Shown here piece by piece: positions 32,406 through 40,743 of a DNA stretch of 64,000 nucleotides (position 1 is its first letter; each line of letters starts with the position of its first letter). A program made the translations under genes and the position numbers. Under the pieces are notes generated by a model that ran no database searches, had not been told where the DNA came from, and was given only the letters and a program-made list of their open reading frames with translations. The stretch comes from Laceyella putida (lineage in GTDB: Bacteria; Bacillota; Bacilli; Thermoactinomycetales; Thermoactinomycetaceae), in contig NZ_JBHTBW010000085.1 in the NCBI RefSeq assembly GCF_042665195.1, positions 1 through 64,000 on the forward strand. Reading direction: 5' to 3'.

Positions 32406-34871
32406 TTAGCCGACCAAATGTGTACGCTTGAGGGGTTCCACCCCCGGCAAACGGATCGTGGACCACTCCGGCGCATACCGTTCCACTTTGGCCACCACGA
32501 CGGTCATGTCATCTCCAATCCGTCCCTCATGGTACCGCACCACTTTTTCCAATAAGCAATCCGCAAAATCTTGCGGGTCTTTCGTATCAATCTCCGAAAT
32601 CAGCCTGGTCATCACCGCATCCTTATTCGCCGCCCGCCGCGGTGCGTCGTAGACTCCGTCCGTCATCAAAACCATCAGATCGCCCGGTTCCAATTGCATC
32701 TCAATCGGTTCGATATCAATCTCGCTCAGGATGCCGATCGGTGGGTTGGAGGCCGACAACATCATCACTTGCTTGCCCCGTTTGATAAAACCGGGCGTTG
32801 AACCGATCTTCATAAACCGCCCTTTGGCCGTATTCAAATCAACTATGGCCAAATCGACCGTCGCAAACATCTCATCTGCCGAACGCAAGCTCAAAATCGA
32901 ATTCACCGTGTCGACCGCCCGTTCTTCACTCATCCCCGATTGGAGCAACCGGCGCAGCAGTTTCAGCGCCGCGCTGCTCTCCTCCTGCGCACGCTGTCCG
33001 TTACCCATGCCGTCCGATAACGCCACCGCGTATTTGCCCGTTCCCAAGTTCATATAACAATAACTGTCACCGGAGATGGCACCGCCCCCTTTGGCTGCGT
33101 TGGCCGCCCCCGTTTTCAGCTCAAACCGTTGAGCTGACCCCAAAGTGATCACCGCTCCATGCGATCCGTCCTTGATCACTTTCCGATAAACGGAAATCGG
33201 CTCCCCCAACACCTCCGTCAACAGGGGGGCCACCAGCTTCTTGCATTCATCCAGCCCTTCCCGTTCCGGCATCACCACTTCGATCTCCACTTTTCCTTCT
33301 TCCAGATTGATGATGTCCACCCGCTGAATGGATAGGCCCAATTCCTCCAATGCCTCATGAATCTGCTCTTCATGCGCCGCCATCACCTGTGTTTCATGGC
33401 GAATCTCTTTGGCCAGCTTTTCCATCACTTCGGCCATGCCCGCCAATTGATCCGATACCAGGCGGCGGGATTCTTGCATCTTCTCTTTCCAATAAATATT
33501 TTGCTCATAGCGGGCATATTGTTTTTGAATCGATTCCAACACTTTTTCGCTCCGTATACAGTGATGTTCCCAGAACATCGGCACCGGAAGCGGTTCTTTG
33601 ACGCCGCGCGTCTCCACCATCGCCATCAAGTCGGTCATGCCCTGGTACGTTTTCATGACCTGCTTGTCCCAACACTCCGCAAAACGGGCACATCCCCCAC
33701 ACGCTTCATGCATCACTTCCGACAAAAAGAAATTCACCTGATCTTCATGCTCTTTGCGATGTTTTGTTGCATCTTCCCTGAAACTGAAGCTGAGTTCCTG
33801 AAACAGTTCCGTAAACTGTTCCACCTTGGCCGCGGTCACATCGCGCAACCTCTTGATATATTCCTGATGCGCCAATTGATTCTCCATTGTTCCGGGCACG
33901 TAGCGGGACAAGGACTGAACCAGCCGATGGGGTGTCAACATGAATAGCAAGACGGCACAGGCTGACTCTTTAAGCGACATCCACATGGCCCCCGTGCCAC
34001 CTTCATACAGCGTCAGAATCGTGGAACCGAGCAAAAAGCCAATCGCCACCCCCCACCGTTTCCCTTCTTTGAACAAGCCGGCCAGCAAACCGGCGAAGGC
34101 CAGCAAGCTGATTTGCATCACTGTTTTCGCGTCGGACAAGCTTAAAATGATGCCAGTCACCACTCCCATGGAAGAGCCGAGCATCCCACCGCCAATGAGG
34201 GCAAACAACAAGATCGTATAGCGGGAAACAACATTCACCACGGACAAATCGGCCAAGTGCCAACCGATTGTTCCGGTCATGACCGAACCGAGCAGGATCA
34301 CCAAACAGACGATCTCTTCATGCCTCAGAGCTATCCGCTTTTTCCTCACCGTAAAGATCGGCAGGGAGTGCACAAAAATAAAGGTCAAGATAAAGCTTAA
34401 CAAGACGTCAACCGCCGCCATCATCTCTTTATAGGGATTCCAGCCTTCGATCAAGCCCTCAACCAGGTGGGCCGCGATGCCGCACCCACACACAACAAAA
34501 GGGACGTAATTGATCTGCCCTTTTCCCAACCAATCCCACCCTTTTTGCATCAGCAGCCAAAACGCCAACATGCCTGTCATCTCGACTGCCTTGAGCGGTC
34601 CCAAGGTGGCCGCCCCAGCGATTAACGCCATCATCACCACAAGCCACTGCTTACGGGCCAAATGATAGATGACAGCGATAAACGCGATCGCAAAAGGGGA
34701 AAGTGTATCTAAAATGGTCGCCCTGCCCAGAAGAAAACCCATCGCCATCACGGGCACATTCCACATCGTCGTCAATCGGTAAACGGCTCTGCGCTGTCTG
34801 CTTTGACCGACGCCAAACCAGTTCTCCACAGGACGAATGAAAAAATTCTTAATATGAGTTCCCATTTGCAT
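32406..34871 (-). CDS. spoIIE: Stage II sporulation protein E (SpoIIAA-P phosphatase)
   Basis: About 821 aa. The N-terminal third holds some ten membrane helices (about 45-330), the middle is a charged FtsZ-interacting region, and the C-terminal 200 residues form a PP2C phosphatase domain. That domain includes S-D-G-M-G-N-G and later V-L-M-T-D-G-V-Y-D with metal-binding aspartates. It dephosphorylates SpoIIAA and so frees sigma-F in the forespore. The ATG with AGAGGTG 6 bases upstream is chosen over two nearer in-frame starts. Strong promoter evidence lies upstream. Confidence 0.96.
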   Translation of the reverse strand: MQMGTHIKNFFIRPVENWFGVGQSRQRRAVYRLTTMWNVPVMAMGFLLGRATILDTLSPFAIAFIAVIYHLARKQWLVVMMALIAGAATLGPLKAVEMTGMLAFWLLMQKGWDWLGKGQINYVPFVVCGCGIAAHLVEGLIEGWNPYKEMMAAVDVLLSFILTFIFVHSLPIFTVRKKRIALRHEEIVCLVILLGSVMTGTIGWHLADLSVVNVVSRYTILLFALIGGGMLGSSMGVVTGIILSLSDAKTVMQISLLAFAGLLAGLFKEGKRWGVAIGFLLGSTILTLYEGGTGAMWMSLKESACAVLLFMLTPHRLVQSLSRYVPGTMENQLAHQEYIKRLRDVTAAKVEQFTELFQELSFSFREDATKHRKEHEDQVNFFLSEVMHEACGGCARFAECWDKQVMKTYQGMTDLMAMVETRGVKEPLPVPMFWEHHCIRSEKVLESIQKQYARYEQNIYWKEKMQESRRLVSDQLAGMAEVMEKLAKEIRHETQVMAAHEEQIHEALEELGLSIQRVDIINLEEGKVEIEVVMPEREGLDECKKLVAPLLTEVLGEPISVYRKVIKDGSHGAVITLGSAQRFELKTGAANAAKGGGAISGDSYCYMNLGTGKYAVALSDGMGNGQRAQEESSAALKLLRRLLQSGMSEERAVDTVNSILSLRSADEMFATVDLAIVDLNTAKGRFMKIGSTPGFIKRGKQVMMLSASNPPIGILSEIDIEPIEMQLEPGDLMVLMTDGVYDAPRRAANKDAVMTRLISEIDTKDPQDFADCLLEKVVRYHEGRIGDDMTVVVAKVERYAPEWSTIRLPGVEPLKRTHLVG

Positions 34872-34901
34872 GGCCATCACCTCTATCGCTTTGTGCCACC
34901 C

Positions 34902-34970
34902 ATTATAGCGATGAGGCGAGCGAAAAGTTTGTCAAACAGTCTGAAAACAACAAAAAAATTTACGACAAAT
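34902..34970 (-). promoter_or_regulatory. spoIIE promoter, Spo0A-type
   Basis: On the minus strand TTGACA (34930-34935) and TATAAT (34902-34907) are both consensus but 22 bases apart, too far for normal sigma-A use. Spo0A-activated promoters such as spoIIE and spoIIG of Bacillus have this long spacing. Near-matches to the Spo0A box TTTGTCGAA lie at 34928-34936 (TTTGTCAAA) and 34962-34970 (ATTTGTCGT on the minus strand). Confidence 0.75.
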
Positions 34971-35023
34971 TTTGAAACGGAGGCAGACCACGCTTTGCTT
35001 GGCTCCCTTCCATCAGGACAAAC

Positions 35024-35054
35024 AAAAAAGCCCTTGCCGATAAGCAAGGGGCTT
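35024..35054 (-). terminator. Terminator of the DUF402 gene
   Basis: A stem of about 9 bp (35029-35037 with 35044-35053, one bulge) is followed on the minus strand by six T. It lies about 110 bases after the stop codon of the DUF402 gene and before the spoIIE promoter. Confidence 0.7.
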
Positions 35055-35162
35055 GTCTAAACACCAACCCTTGGTGTCGTTTTGCATCACTTTCAGCACG
35101 GGAGCGACAAAACTTCTAAAAGCCAGCCATGTCATTCGATCACCATGTCGAAAATCTCACTG

Positions 35163-35648
35163 TCAAAACCGACGGGCATATGAGTTTAACGGATACATCT
35201 CCACCTCTTGCACAAAAGCCGGAATCAATTTCCGTTCCGTCTGCAAGCGAATCATTTGGTCCAAAGTCCGGAGCGCATGCACCTGCTGCCGGCGCTTCAG
35301 TTGCCCCCGTTCCACCGAATCGGCAAACTCATCCACATCGATCAAATGGTAATGCCCATCCGGATACACAATGAGGTCAAACAGCAAATCCACCATCACA
35401 TAACGCATCCGACCAACTTGGTGCATTTGCATCACATCGCAATAGTAGTAGAGGAATTCCCCGGACCGGTTAAACACCTTCGAGATAGTATAACCCTTGC
35501 GGACGAAATAATAGGTAAGGAAGATTCGCTTTCCGTCCGGATTGGCGTATTGCGTGGAGAAACAATGACGCCCCCGCCAATCACGCACCTTTTCGGTATA
35601 CGTTTTATTTATCGTTGTAAACTTGACTTTCTTAATAACGACATTCAC
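35163..35648 (-). CDS. DUF402-family protein
   Basis: About 161 aa with a GTG start 7 bases after GGAG. The core F-L-Y-Y-Y-C-D-V, the L-F-D-L-I-V-Y-P-D-G-H-Y segment and the D-V-D-E-F-A-D acidic motif are the DUF402 pattern. Some members hydrolyse nucleoside di- and triphosphates using a divalent metal bound by such acidic residues. It sits between the tRNA pair and spoIIE, where Bacillus subtilis has no such gene. Precise substrate unknown. Confidence 0.85.
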   Translation of the reverse strand: MNVVIKKVKFTTINKTYTEKVRDWRGRHCFSTQYANPDGKRIFLTYYFVRKGYTISKVFNRSGEFLYYYCDVMQMHQVGRMRYVMVDLLFDLIVYPDGHYHLIDVDEFADSVERGQLKRRQQVHALRTLDQMIRLQTERKLIPAFVQEVEMYPLNSYARRF

Positions 35649-35691
35649 ACAACCACTCCCATGCTTATCGGGCATCCCGATAAAATGACAC

Positions 35692-35733
35692 AAAAAAAAG
35701 GCGATGCACCACCCTTCAATAGGGTTTCCTCGC
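35692..35733 (-). terminator. Terminator of the Met tRNA pair
   Basis: On the minus strand AAGGCGA pairs with TCGCCTT (35700-35736 region), with an inner CCCT/AGGG stem, and is followed by a run of eight T. It is about 20 bases behind the elongator Met tRNA. Confidence 0.75.
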
Positions 35734-35751
35734 CTTCTCCTCTCTTACTCT

Positions 35752-35828
35752 TGGTAGCGGCGGAGGGCCTCGAACCCCCGACCTCACGGGTATGAACCGT
35801 ACGCTCTAGCCGACTGAGCTACGCCGCC
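35752..35828 (-). tRNA. tRNA-Met (CAT), elongator
   Basis: 77 nt with the 3' CCA encoded. Acceptor GGCGGCG, T8-A9, D-stem GCTC, anticodon loop with CAT, variable loop GAGGTC, T-loop TTCGAGG and matching T-stem. The body closely follows Bacillus elongator tRNA-Met. Seven bases separate it from the initiator tRNA gene upstream. Confidence 0.96.
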
Positions 35829-35835
35829 ATATATT

Positions 35836-35912
<77 letters not shown>

Positions 35913-35996
35913 ACGTTCTCGTATTTGTTCGTATCATCGCTGCGAACAATAGTTATTATATAATGCGCCCGCAGCGATGTCAACAACAAAATGGAA

Positions 35997-37307
35997 TTAT
36001 TTTAAATGCGGGATTCCCCGTCCCGGATAGAGAAGGTATTTTTCACGTAGTTCCTTGAAACTATTTAGTTCTTCCGTCCAAGTATGGACGATTTCTTTGG
36101 CTGATTTTCCCTGATCAATCTGTTGGCGAACTTTTTCGCTCCCGGTCATTTTATCCATCCAATAGGGTTCCCCTGATTCGCGCCAAGCAAACTGGTTGGG
36201 ATATAATTTTTTTGTCTTTTCTATGATCGCAAGCCCAGTCAAGATGGGGTCAAACGATGCGGGATCAGTGACGTGCACTTGCACGCCGCCAACCGCTTTG
36301 CCTTGATACTTGGAGAAAGAAGGCGTGTAATAAGCTTCACGGAACGTTACCCCCGGCAACTGTTCTCTATTCAATGCCTCCGCCAACTTCCACCCTTCAA
36401 TATAAGGGGCGCCAACCAGTTCAAACGGGCGGGTCGTTCCCCTTCCTTCTGAAAGATTGGTCGCTTCGATCAATCCTGTCCCAGGGTAGACCTGCGCTGT
36501 CATGACGGTTGGCATATTGGGCGACGGCATCACCCAAGGCAGGTTCGTTTTCTCGAATGTTTCCTGTCGGCTCCATCCTTTCATCCTGACTACGTGAAGC
36601 TCCACTTTCTTCTTGCCGGCTTTTGGGAAAAACGCTTCATTGAACATCGTCGCCAATTCCCCAACCGTCATGCCATGCCTGAGGGCGATCGGGAACAGGC
36701 CGATGAAAGAACTGTGCTTTTCCTCTAGCACCGGGCCCTCCACCCGGTCTCCCCCCAACGGATTGGGACGATCCAACACATAAAATGGCTTGTCGGCCAA
36801 GGCTGCCGCTTCCATCGCATAAGCCATCGTGTAAATGTACGTATAAAACCGCGCGCCGACATCTTGAATATCAAACACGAGAACATCCACGTCTTCAAAT
36901 AGGGGAACCATCTCAGCCGGTTTTTTGCCATAAAGATTGGTTAAGGGAAGCCCCGTCTTCGGATCGATCAGCTCGCCCGGCGTATCGCCCGCCTGCTCCG
37001 TCCCGCGCACCCCGTGCTCGGGCCCATACACTTCCGTCACTTTGATGCCCTTGGCCAACATGGCGTCCAACGCATGTTGGTAATCTGCGGTGATGCCCGT
37101 CGGATTGGTGATCAAGCCGACCCGTTGTCCGGCAAACATCCCGGGATGGGTCAACACCTCATCCAACCCCGTCAGGACTCTCCCCCTGTATCCCTGCGCC
37201 GCCTCTTGTTCCCCATTCACCCAGACAAAGGTAAAGGTGGCCAAAACAATGACAAACCCAAGTGTGATGCCCCACCAACGATTGTGGTCGATTTTGAGCA
37301 AGTCCAT
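35997..37307 (-). CDS. namZ: Exo-beta-N-acetylmuramidase, NamZ/DUF1343 family
   Basis: 436 aa. A membrane helix (about 12-30) acts as signal or anchor. The body has the DUF1343 pattern: T-G-L-D-E-V, G-L-I-T-N-P-T-G-I, Y-G-P-E-H-G-V-R-G, F-D-I-Q-D-V-G-A-R-F-Y-T-Y, and V-M-P-S-P-N-M-P-T. B. subtilis NamZ (YbbC) removes terminal MurNAc from peptidoglycan fragments in wall recycling. Here it is inserted between divIC and the tRNAs, away from the nagZ/amiE partners it has in Bacillus. Confidence 0.9.
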   Translation of the reverse strand: MDLLKIDHNRWWGITLGFVIVLATFTFVWVNGEQEAAQGYRGRVLTGLDEVLTHPGMFAGQRVGLITNPTGITADYQHALDAMLAKGIKVTEVYGPEHGVRGTEQAGDTPGELIDPKTGLPLTNLYGKKPAEMVPLFEDVDVLVFDIQDVGARFYTYIYTMAYAMEAAALADKPFYVLDRPNPLGGDRVEGPVLEEKHSSFIGLFPIALRHGMTVGELATMFNEAFFPKAGKKKVELHVVRMKGWSRQETFEKTNLPWVMPSPNMPTVMTAQVYPGTGLIEATNLSEGRGTTRPFELVGAPYIEGWKLAEALNREQLPGVTFREAYYTPSFSKYQGKAVGGVQVHVTDPASFDPILTGLAIIEKTKKLYPNQFAWRESGEPYWMDKMTGSEKVRQQIDQGKSAKEIVHTWTEELNSFKELREKYLLYPGRGIPHLK

Positions 37308-37560
37308 TCACCCCTTTGCTGTGCTGGCTCGGCCAACGCTCTAGCCTAGATTTCTACTCGAATCCGTTTTATTCCTGCAAAAACAAAATAACCCCTTGTC
37401 CTCCGCGAACAAGAAGTCTTGCACCCACCCCATCGCCCCACGCAAAAACGGCGGCCATGGGGAAAAGCGAGTTGAATATCTCGACGGAAACGGGTTTGAT
37501 AAACCTCATTCCTCTAGAGCTTGCTGGCAAATGGAGGCGGAGCGGATGACCGAGATACCG
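37308..37560. other. Intergenic region divIC-namZ
   Basis: About 250 bases without a credible gene. I see no strong terminator for divIC and no clear promoter for namZ. Small ORFs here lack ribosome binding sites. Confidence 0.4.
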
Positions 37561-37932
37561 CTATTCTTTGCCGGGCAGGGAGTAATTCTGTTCACCCGGC
37601 TTACTGTATCCCATTTTGTGCGCCAACTCCAACAAATAATCCTTGCGGTGCAATTTCTTGATTTCCGCGTTTAATTTGGCTGTTTTTTGTTGCACACCCG
37701 CCAACTCCCTCTGCTTTGCCGCCAACTCTTCCTCTTTGTCCCAGATGCGGTTCTGCTGGACAATCAATTCAACGATGCACCAGCAGAAAATGACGACCAT
37801 CATGCCGAGCCAGATCTTCCGCCGACGCCGAACCAAGGGATGAAGCGGCTGTTTCCTTGCTTCTTGCCCCTTCTCTTTCATCACTTCACGCTTAAACGTC
37901 AAAATATTGTCACGCGAACTTTGAAAAGGCAT
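37561..37932 (-). CDS. divIC: Cell division protein DivIC (FtsB-type)
   Basis: 123 aa from the ATG behind AGGTGG. Basic cytoplasmic N-terminus of about 45 residues, one membrane helix (about 44-64), then a coiled coil (about 67-105) with heptad Leu/Ile and a short tail. This is the DivIC/FtsL topology of the division septum complex. Last gene of the spoVB-yabQ group. Confidence 0.93.
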   Translation of the reverse strand: MPFQSSRDNILTFKREVMKEKGQEARKQPLHPLVRRRRKIWLGMMVVIFCWCIVELIVQQNRIWDKEEELAAKQRELAGVQQKTAKLNAEIKKLHRKDYLLELAHKMGYSKPGEQNYSLPGKE

Positions 37933-37933
37933 G

Positions 37934-38509
37934 TTATCCACCTTTTTCTCTTTTCTTTTTCCACCAGGCATTCAACCGCCGGAGGGTTTGTGATGCTTTA
38001 TCCAAATACGGACGTGCCCATTTCCCCACGGGACGGACAATCGGCCTGAGCAGCCAAGCCAAGGGCAGACCCATCCATTTGACAAGGGTCCAAATCACTC
38101 GGATCAACATCCGAGAGCACGTCTGTAGGCACTGCACTATAAATAATAAGGGGAGATAAACCAATGTGTAAATCGTTTGTCCAAGAAAATGAATCAGCCA
38201 TTCGACCAGTTGAAATAACAAGCGGATCCAGCGAATGATCAGGCGCGAACACCACTTGAAGTAGAGCAAAAAACCGAGGCAGATCGCAATGAACAAGTAG
38301 AATCGCAACTCTCCCCAATTGCTCCACAACAACAGGCCGAACACGAGAACGCTGGAAACCATCCAATACAGGAGATCGATCAGGGACACGATCCACCGTT
38401 TGAGCCGAAAGCGCTGGGTGATCACGCGGTAAAAATCAAGAATGACGCCGATCAGGATGCCGGACCCCAGCATCAAGCTCATCGTGGTCCATTGTGTGGC
38501 CAGGGTCAC
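37934..38509 (-). CDS. yabQ: Spore cortex protein YabQ
   Basis: 191 aa with about five membrane helices in the first 130 residues and a very basic C-terminus. GTG start shared with the yabP stop (GTGA overlap), so translation is coupled. In Bacillus YabQ is made in the mother cell and needed for the spore cortex. Its stop codon abuts divIC. Confidence 0.92.
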   Translation of the reverse strand: MTLATQWTTMSLMLGSGILIGVILDFYRVITQRFRLKRWIVSLIDLLYWMVSSVLVFGLLLWSNWGELRFYLFIAICLGFLLYFKWCSRLIIRWIRLLFQLVEWLIHFLGQTIYTLVYLPLLFIVQCLQTCSRMLIRVIWTLVKWMGLPLAWLLRPIVRPVGKWARPYLDKASQTLRRLNAWWKKKREKGG

Positions 38510-38796
38510 TTGAAGATCCGCCCCAGTATCCCTTTTGCTTTCTCACCTGTGGGCAGGTGGACATCCAAATAACTCATGTCCATGATCTGCCCCTCTATCG
38601 CGACCCGTCCCTGATCGAGATCCAAATTTTTTATGTGGAGGTCTTGTCCACGGATACCGAGGTATCCATAATCGGTTTGCAATAGGAACTCTTCGCTGTC
38701 AAAGCTCTCGACGCGGACAACACCGCTAACTTCCATCGTATTGCGATTGGTCAGCACAATCTCATGCCTGTGCTGGCCATGCAAGTCCTCTGTCAT
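38506..38796 (-). CDS. yabP: Sporulation protein YabP
   Basis: 96 aa; ATG chosen behind GGAAGGGGG. The small beta-rich YabP/YqfC fold is recognisable in R-H-E-I-V-L-T-N-R, the V-E-S-F-D-S-E-E-F segment and G-D-L-H-I-K-N-L-type lines. Mother-cell sporulation protein, co-transcribed with yabQ in Bacillus. Confidence 0.92.
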   Translation of the reverse strand: MTEDLHGQHRHEIVLTNRNTMEVSGVVRVESFDSEEFLLQTDYGYLGIRGQDLHIKNLDLDQGRVAIEGQIMDMSYLDVHLPTGEKAKGILGRIFK

Positions 38797-38837
38797 ATCA
38801 AGTACCCCCTTCCCTTGGTACATGATATGGACAAAGA

Positions 38838-39131
38838 CTAAAATTTAGAACCCGACCGTTCTTCTCCCTCTTCTGCTTTCAGCGCTTCTTCGCGAATGAT
38901 CGTGAACATGGTGCTGGCATCTTCTTTTTTCGCATTCTCTTGCAGCTTCTCCACTCTCGCCGTGACCCGTTTGTTGCCAAAGCGGATGCTGAGTTCATCG
39001 CCCACAGCCACAGTCGTCCCCGCCTTGGCCGGCTTGCCGTTCACCTCAGCCCGTCCCTGGTCGCACACTTCTTTGGCTAATGTCCGTCTTTTCACTAATC
39101 GGGATACTTTTAGAAACTTATCCAGTCGCAT
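38838..39131 (-). CDS. rqcP: S4-domain ribosome quality-control protein RqcP
   Basis: 97 aa. An S4 RNA-binding domain fills residues 1-60 (M-R-L-D-K-F-L-K-V-S-R-L-V-K-R-R), followed by a charged tail. RqcP (YabO) binds 50S-peptidyl-tRNA complexes and helps RqcH add alanine tails. Gene order mazG-rqcP-yabP is that of Bacillus. Confidence 0.94.
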   Translation of the reverse strand: MRLDKFLKVSRLVKRRTLAKEVCDQGRAEVNGKPAKAGTTVAVGDELSIRFGNKRVTARVEKLQENAKKEDASTMFTIIREEALKAEEGEERSGSKF

Positions 39132-39217
39132 ATGTTGTTTGTCACCTCGGCTGTACCAAACTTTTCACAATCGTTCGTCCATCATATGAACAATTCTCTC
39201 CTTGGCGGGAAAACCCT

Positions 39218-40699
39218 TTATTGGGTGTGAGGTTTCCCCTTTTCTTCCCGCTTCGCCTCATCCCACCACCCATCCATTTCCGACAGGGTCACCTTAGACC
39301 ACTTGCGTCCATGACGGTGCACTTGTTCTTCAATATATCGGAAGCGGCGGGCAAACTTCTGGCATGATTTGATCAAGGCCAATTCCGGTTCCACTTTGAG
39401 GAATCGGGCCAAATTGACTAGAGCAAACAAGAGGTCGCCCAGTTCTTCTTCCCGTTCGGCCGCGGTTTCGGTGCGCATCAACTCATCCAATTCCTCATGC
39501 ACCTTGCTGACCACCTCTTCCACCCGATCCCAGTCAAATCCCACTTTCGCCGCCTTTTTCTGCTGTTCATAAGCCAGGAGCAACGCAGGCAAATGTTGGT
39601 TCACTTTTCCCAAAACCGAAGAGGGTTGTTCTTCCCCTGCACGCTCTTGCGCTTTGATCTGTTCCCAGTTCGCCTTCACTTCTTCCGCCGTATCCGCCTT
39701 GGCTTCGCCGAAAACATGAGGATGGCGACGAATCATTTTGTCATTGAGGCGCTCAATCACTTCATAGATATCAAATGTGCCCTCTTCGCTGGCAATCTGC
39801 GCGTGAAGCATCACTTGCAGCAGAATATCCCCCAACTCATCAGCCATCGCCTCATGGTCCTCTTCATGCACCGCTTCCAAAAACTCATAAGCCTCCTCAA
39901 TGAGGTAACGGCGCAAGCTCTCATGCGTTTGTTTGCGGTCCCACGGGCAGCCCTCGGGACTTCTCAGTGTCGCAATCACATCCACAAGGGTGGCGAATTG
40001 GCGGTGGAGCGCCTGTTCATCCGTAACGGGCGGCACATAGACGGAGGTGAGATCCGTAAACCAGTCACCGTGATCCAGCTCGTACAATGGAAGGGTGGTC
40101 AACTTCTCCAATCCGGGAACGCCACAAGCGGTGGCGATCGTCACGGGATGGTCATCGGGAAACACATCCATCAAGGTCAGTTTCACGTCGGAAGCGACCA
40201 AACGGTCATATACTTGTCCAATCAATATGTGTGTCCGCGGGTCGACCCGGGAGGCGGTGAGATCGTTCCCATCCAACAATTGAAAGCCTTCAATGGGATC
40301 GATCTTCAGACTGGCAAACAGCGCATCCAAGAAGCTGGTGCCTCCCTGAACATCGACTGGGATCCCGCGTTTCTCCCCTTCGCTTAAGAGCAATTGGACG
40401 GTCCGCTCGGCGACCATGGGATGCCCAGGCACCGCATAGACCACCCTTTCTCCAGTCGCCGCATGGGCGAGCAAGGTTTCCGCGATTTCCTCATATACCG
40501 TTTTGAACTGGGTATGTTTCTCATACACCTCATCAAAACTTGTGTAATGAATTCCCCTTGTTTGCAACCATGAAACGACCGGATGCTTCTCTGTGCGCAG
40601 GATCAGTTTCCCGCAAGTCTCCAACTCGGACAACGTCCCCAGCGTCAAACCTTTTTCATCACCAAATCCCAGTCCGACAACCACGATATTCCCGTTCAT
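39218..40699 (-). CDS. mazG: MazG-type NTP pyrophosphohydrolase with methylase domain (YabN)
   Basis: 493 aa. Residues 1-220 form a tetrapyrrole methylase (SAM) domain starting I-V-V-V-G-L-G-F-G-D; residues 240-490 form a tandem MazG domain with C-P-W-D-R-K-Q-T-H, the E-E-A-Y-E-F-L-E metal motif and D-E-L-G-D. MazG hydrolyses non-canonical NTPs. The role of the methylase part in the YabN fusion is not settled. Confidence 0.94.
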   Translation of the reverse strand: MNGNIVVVGLGFGDEKGLTLGTLSELETCGKLILRTEKHPVVSWLQTRGIHYTSFDEVYEKHTQFKTVYEEIAETLLAHAATGERVVYAVPGHPMVAERTVQLLLSEGEKRGIPVDVQGGTSFLDALFASLKIDPIEGFQLLDGNDLTASRVDPRTHILIGQVYDRLVASDVKLTLMDVFPDDHPVTIATACGVPGLEKLTTLPLYELDHGDWFTDLTSVYVPPVTDEQALHRQFATLVDVIATLRSPEGCPWDRKQTHESLRRYLIEEAYEFLEAVHEEDHEAMADELGDILLQVMLHAQIASEEGTFDIYEVIERLNDKMIRRHPHVFGEAKADTAEEVKANWEQIKAQERAGEEQPSSVLGKVNQHLPALLLAYEQQKKAAKVGFDWDRVEEVVSKVHEELDELMRTETAAEREEELGDLLFALVNLARFLKVEPELALIKSCQKFARRFRYIEEQVHRHGRKWSKVTLSEMDGWWDEAKREEKGKPHTQ

Positions 40700-40743
40700 G
40701 ATCCCCCACCTATCTCATATGTTTTTGTCATGCAACGCCGCTT

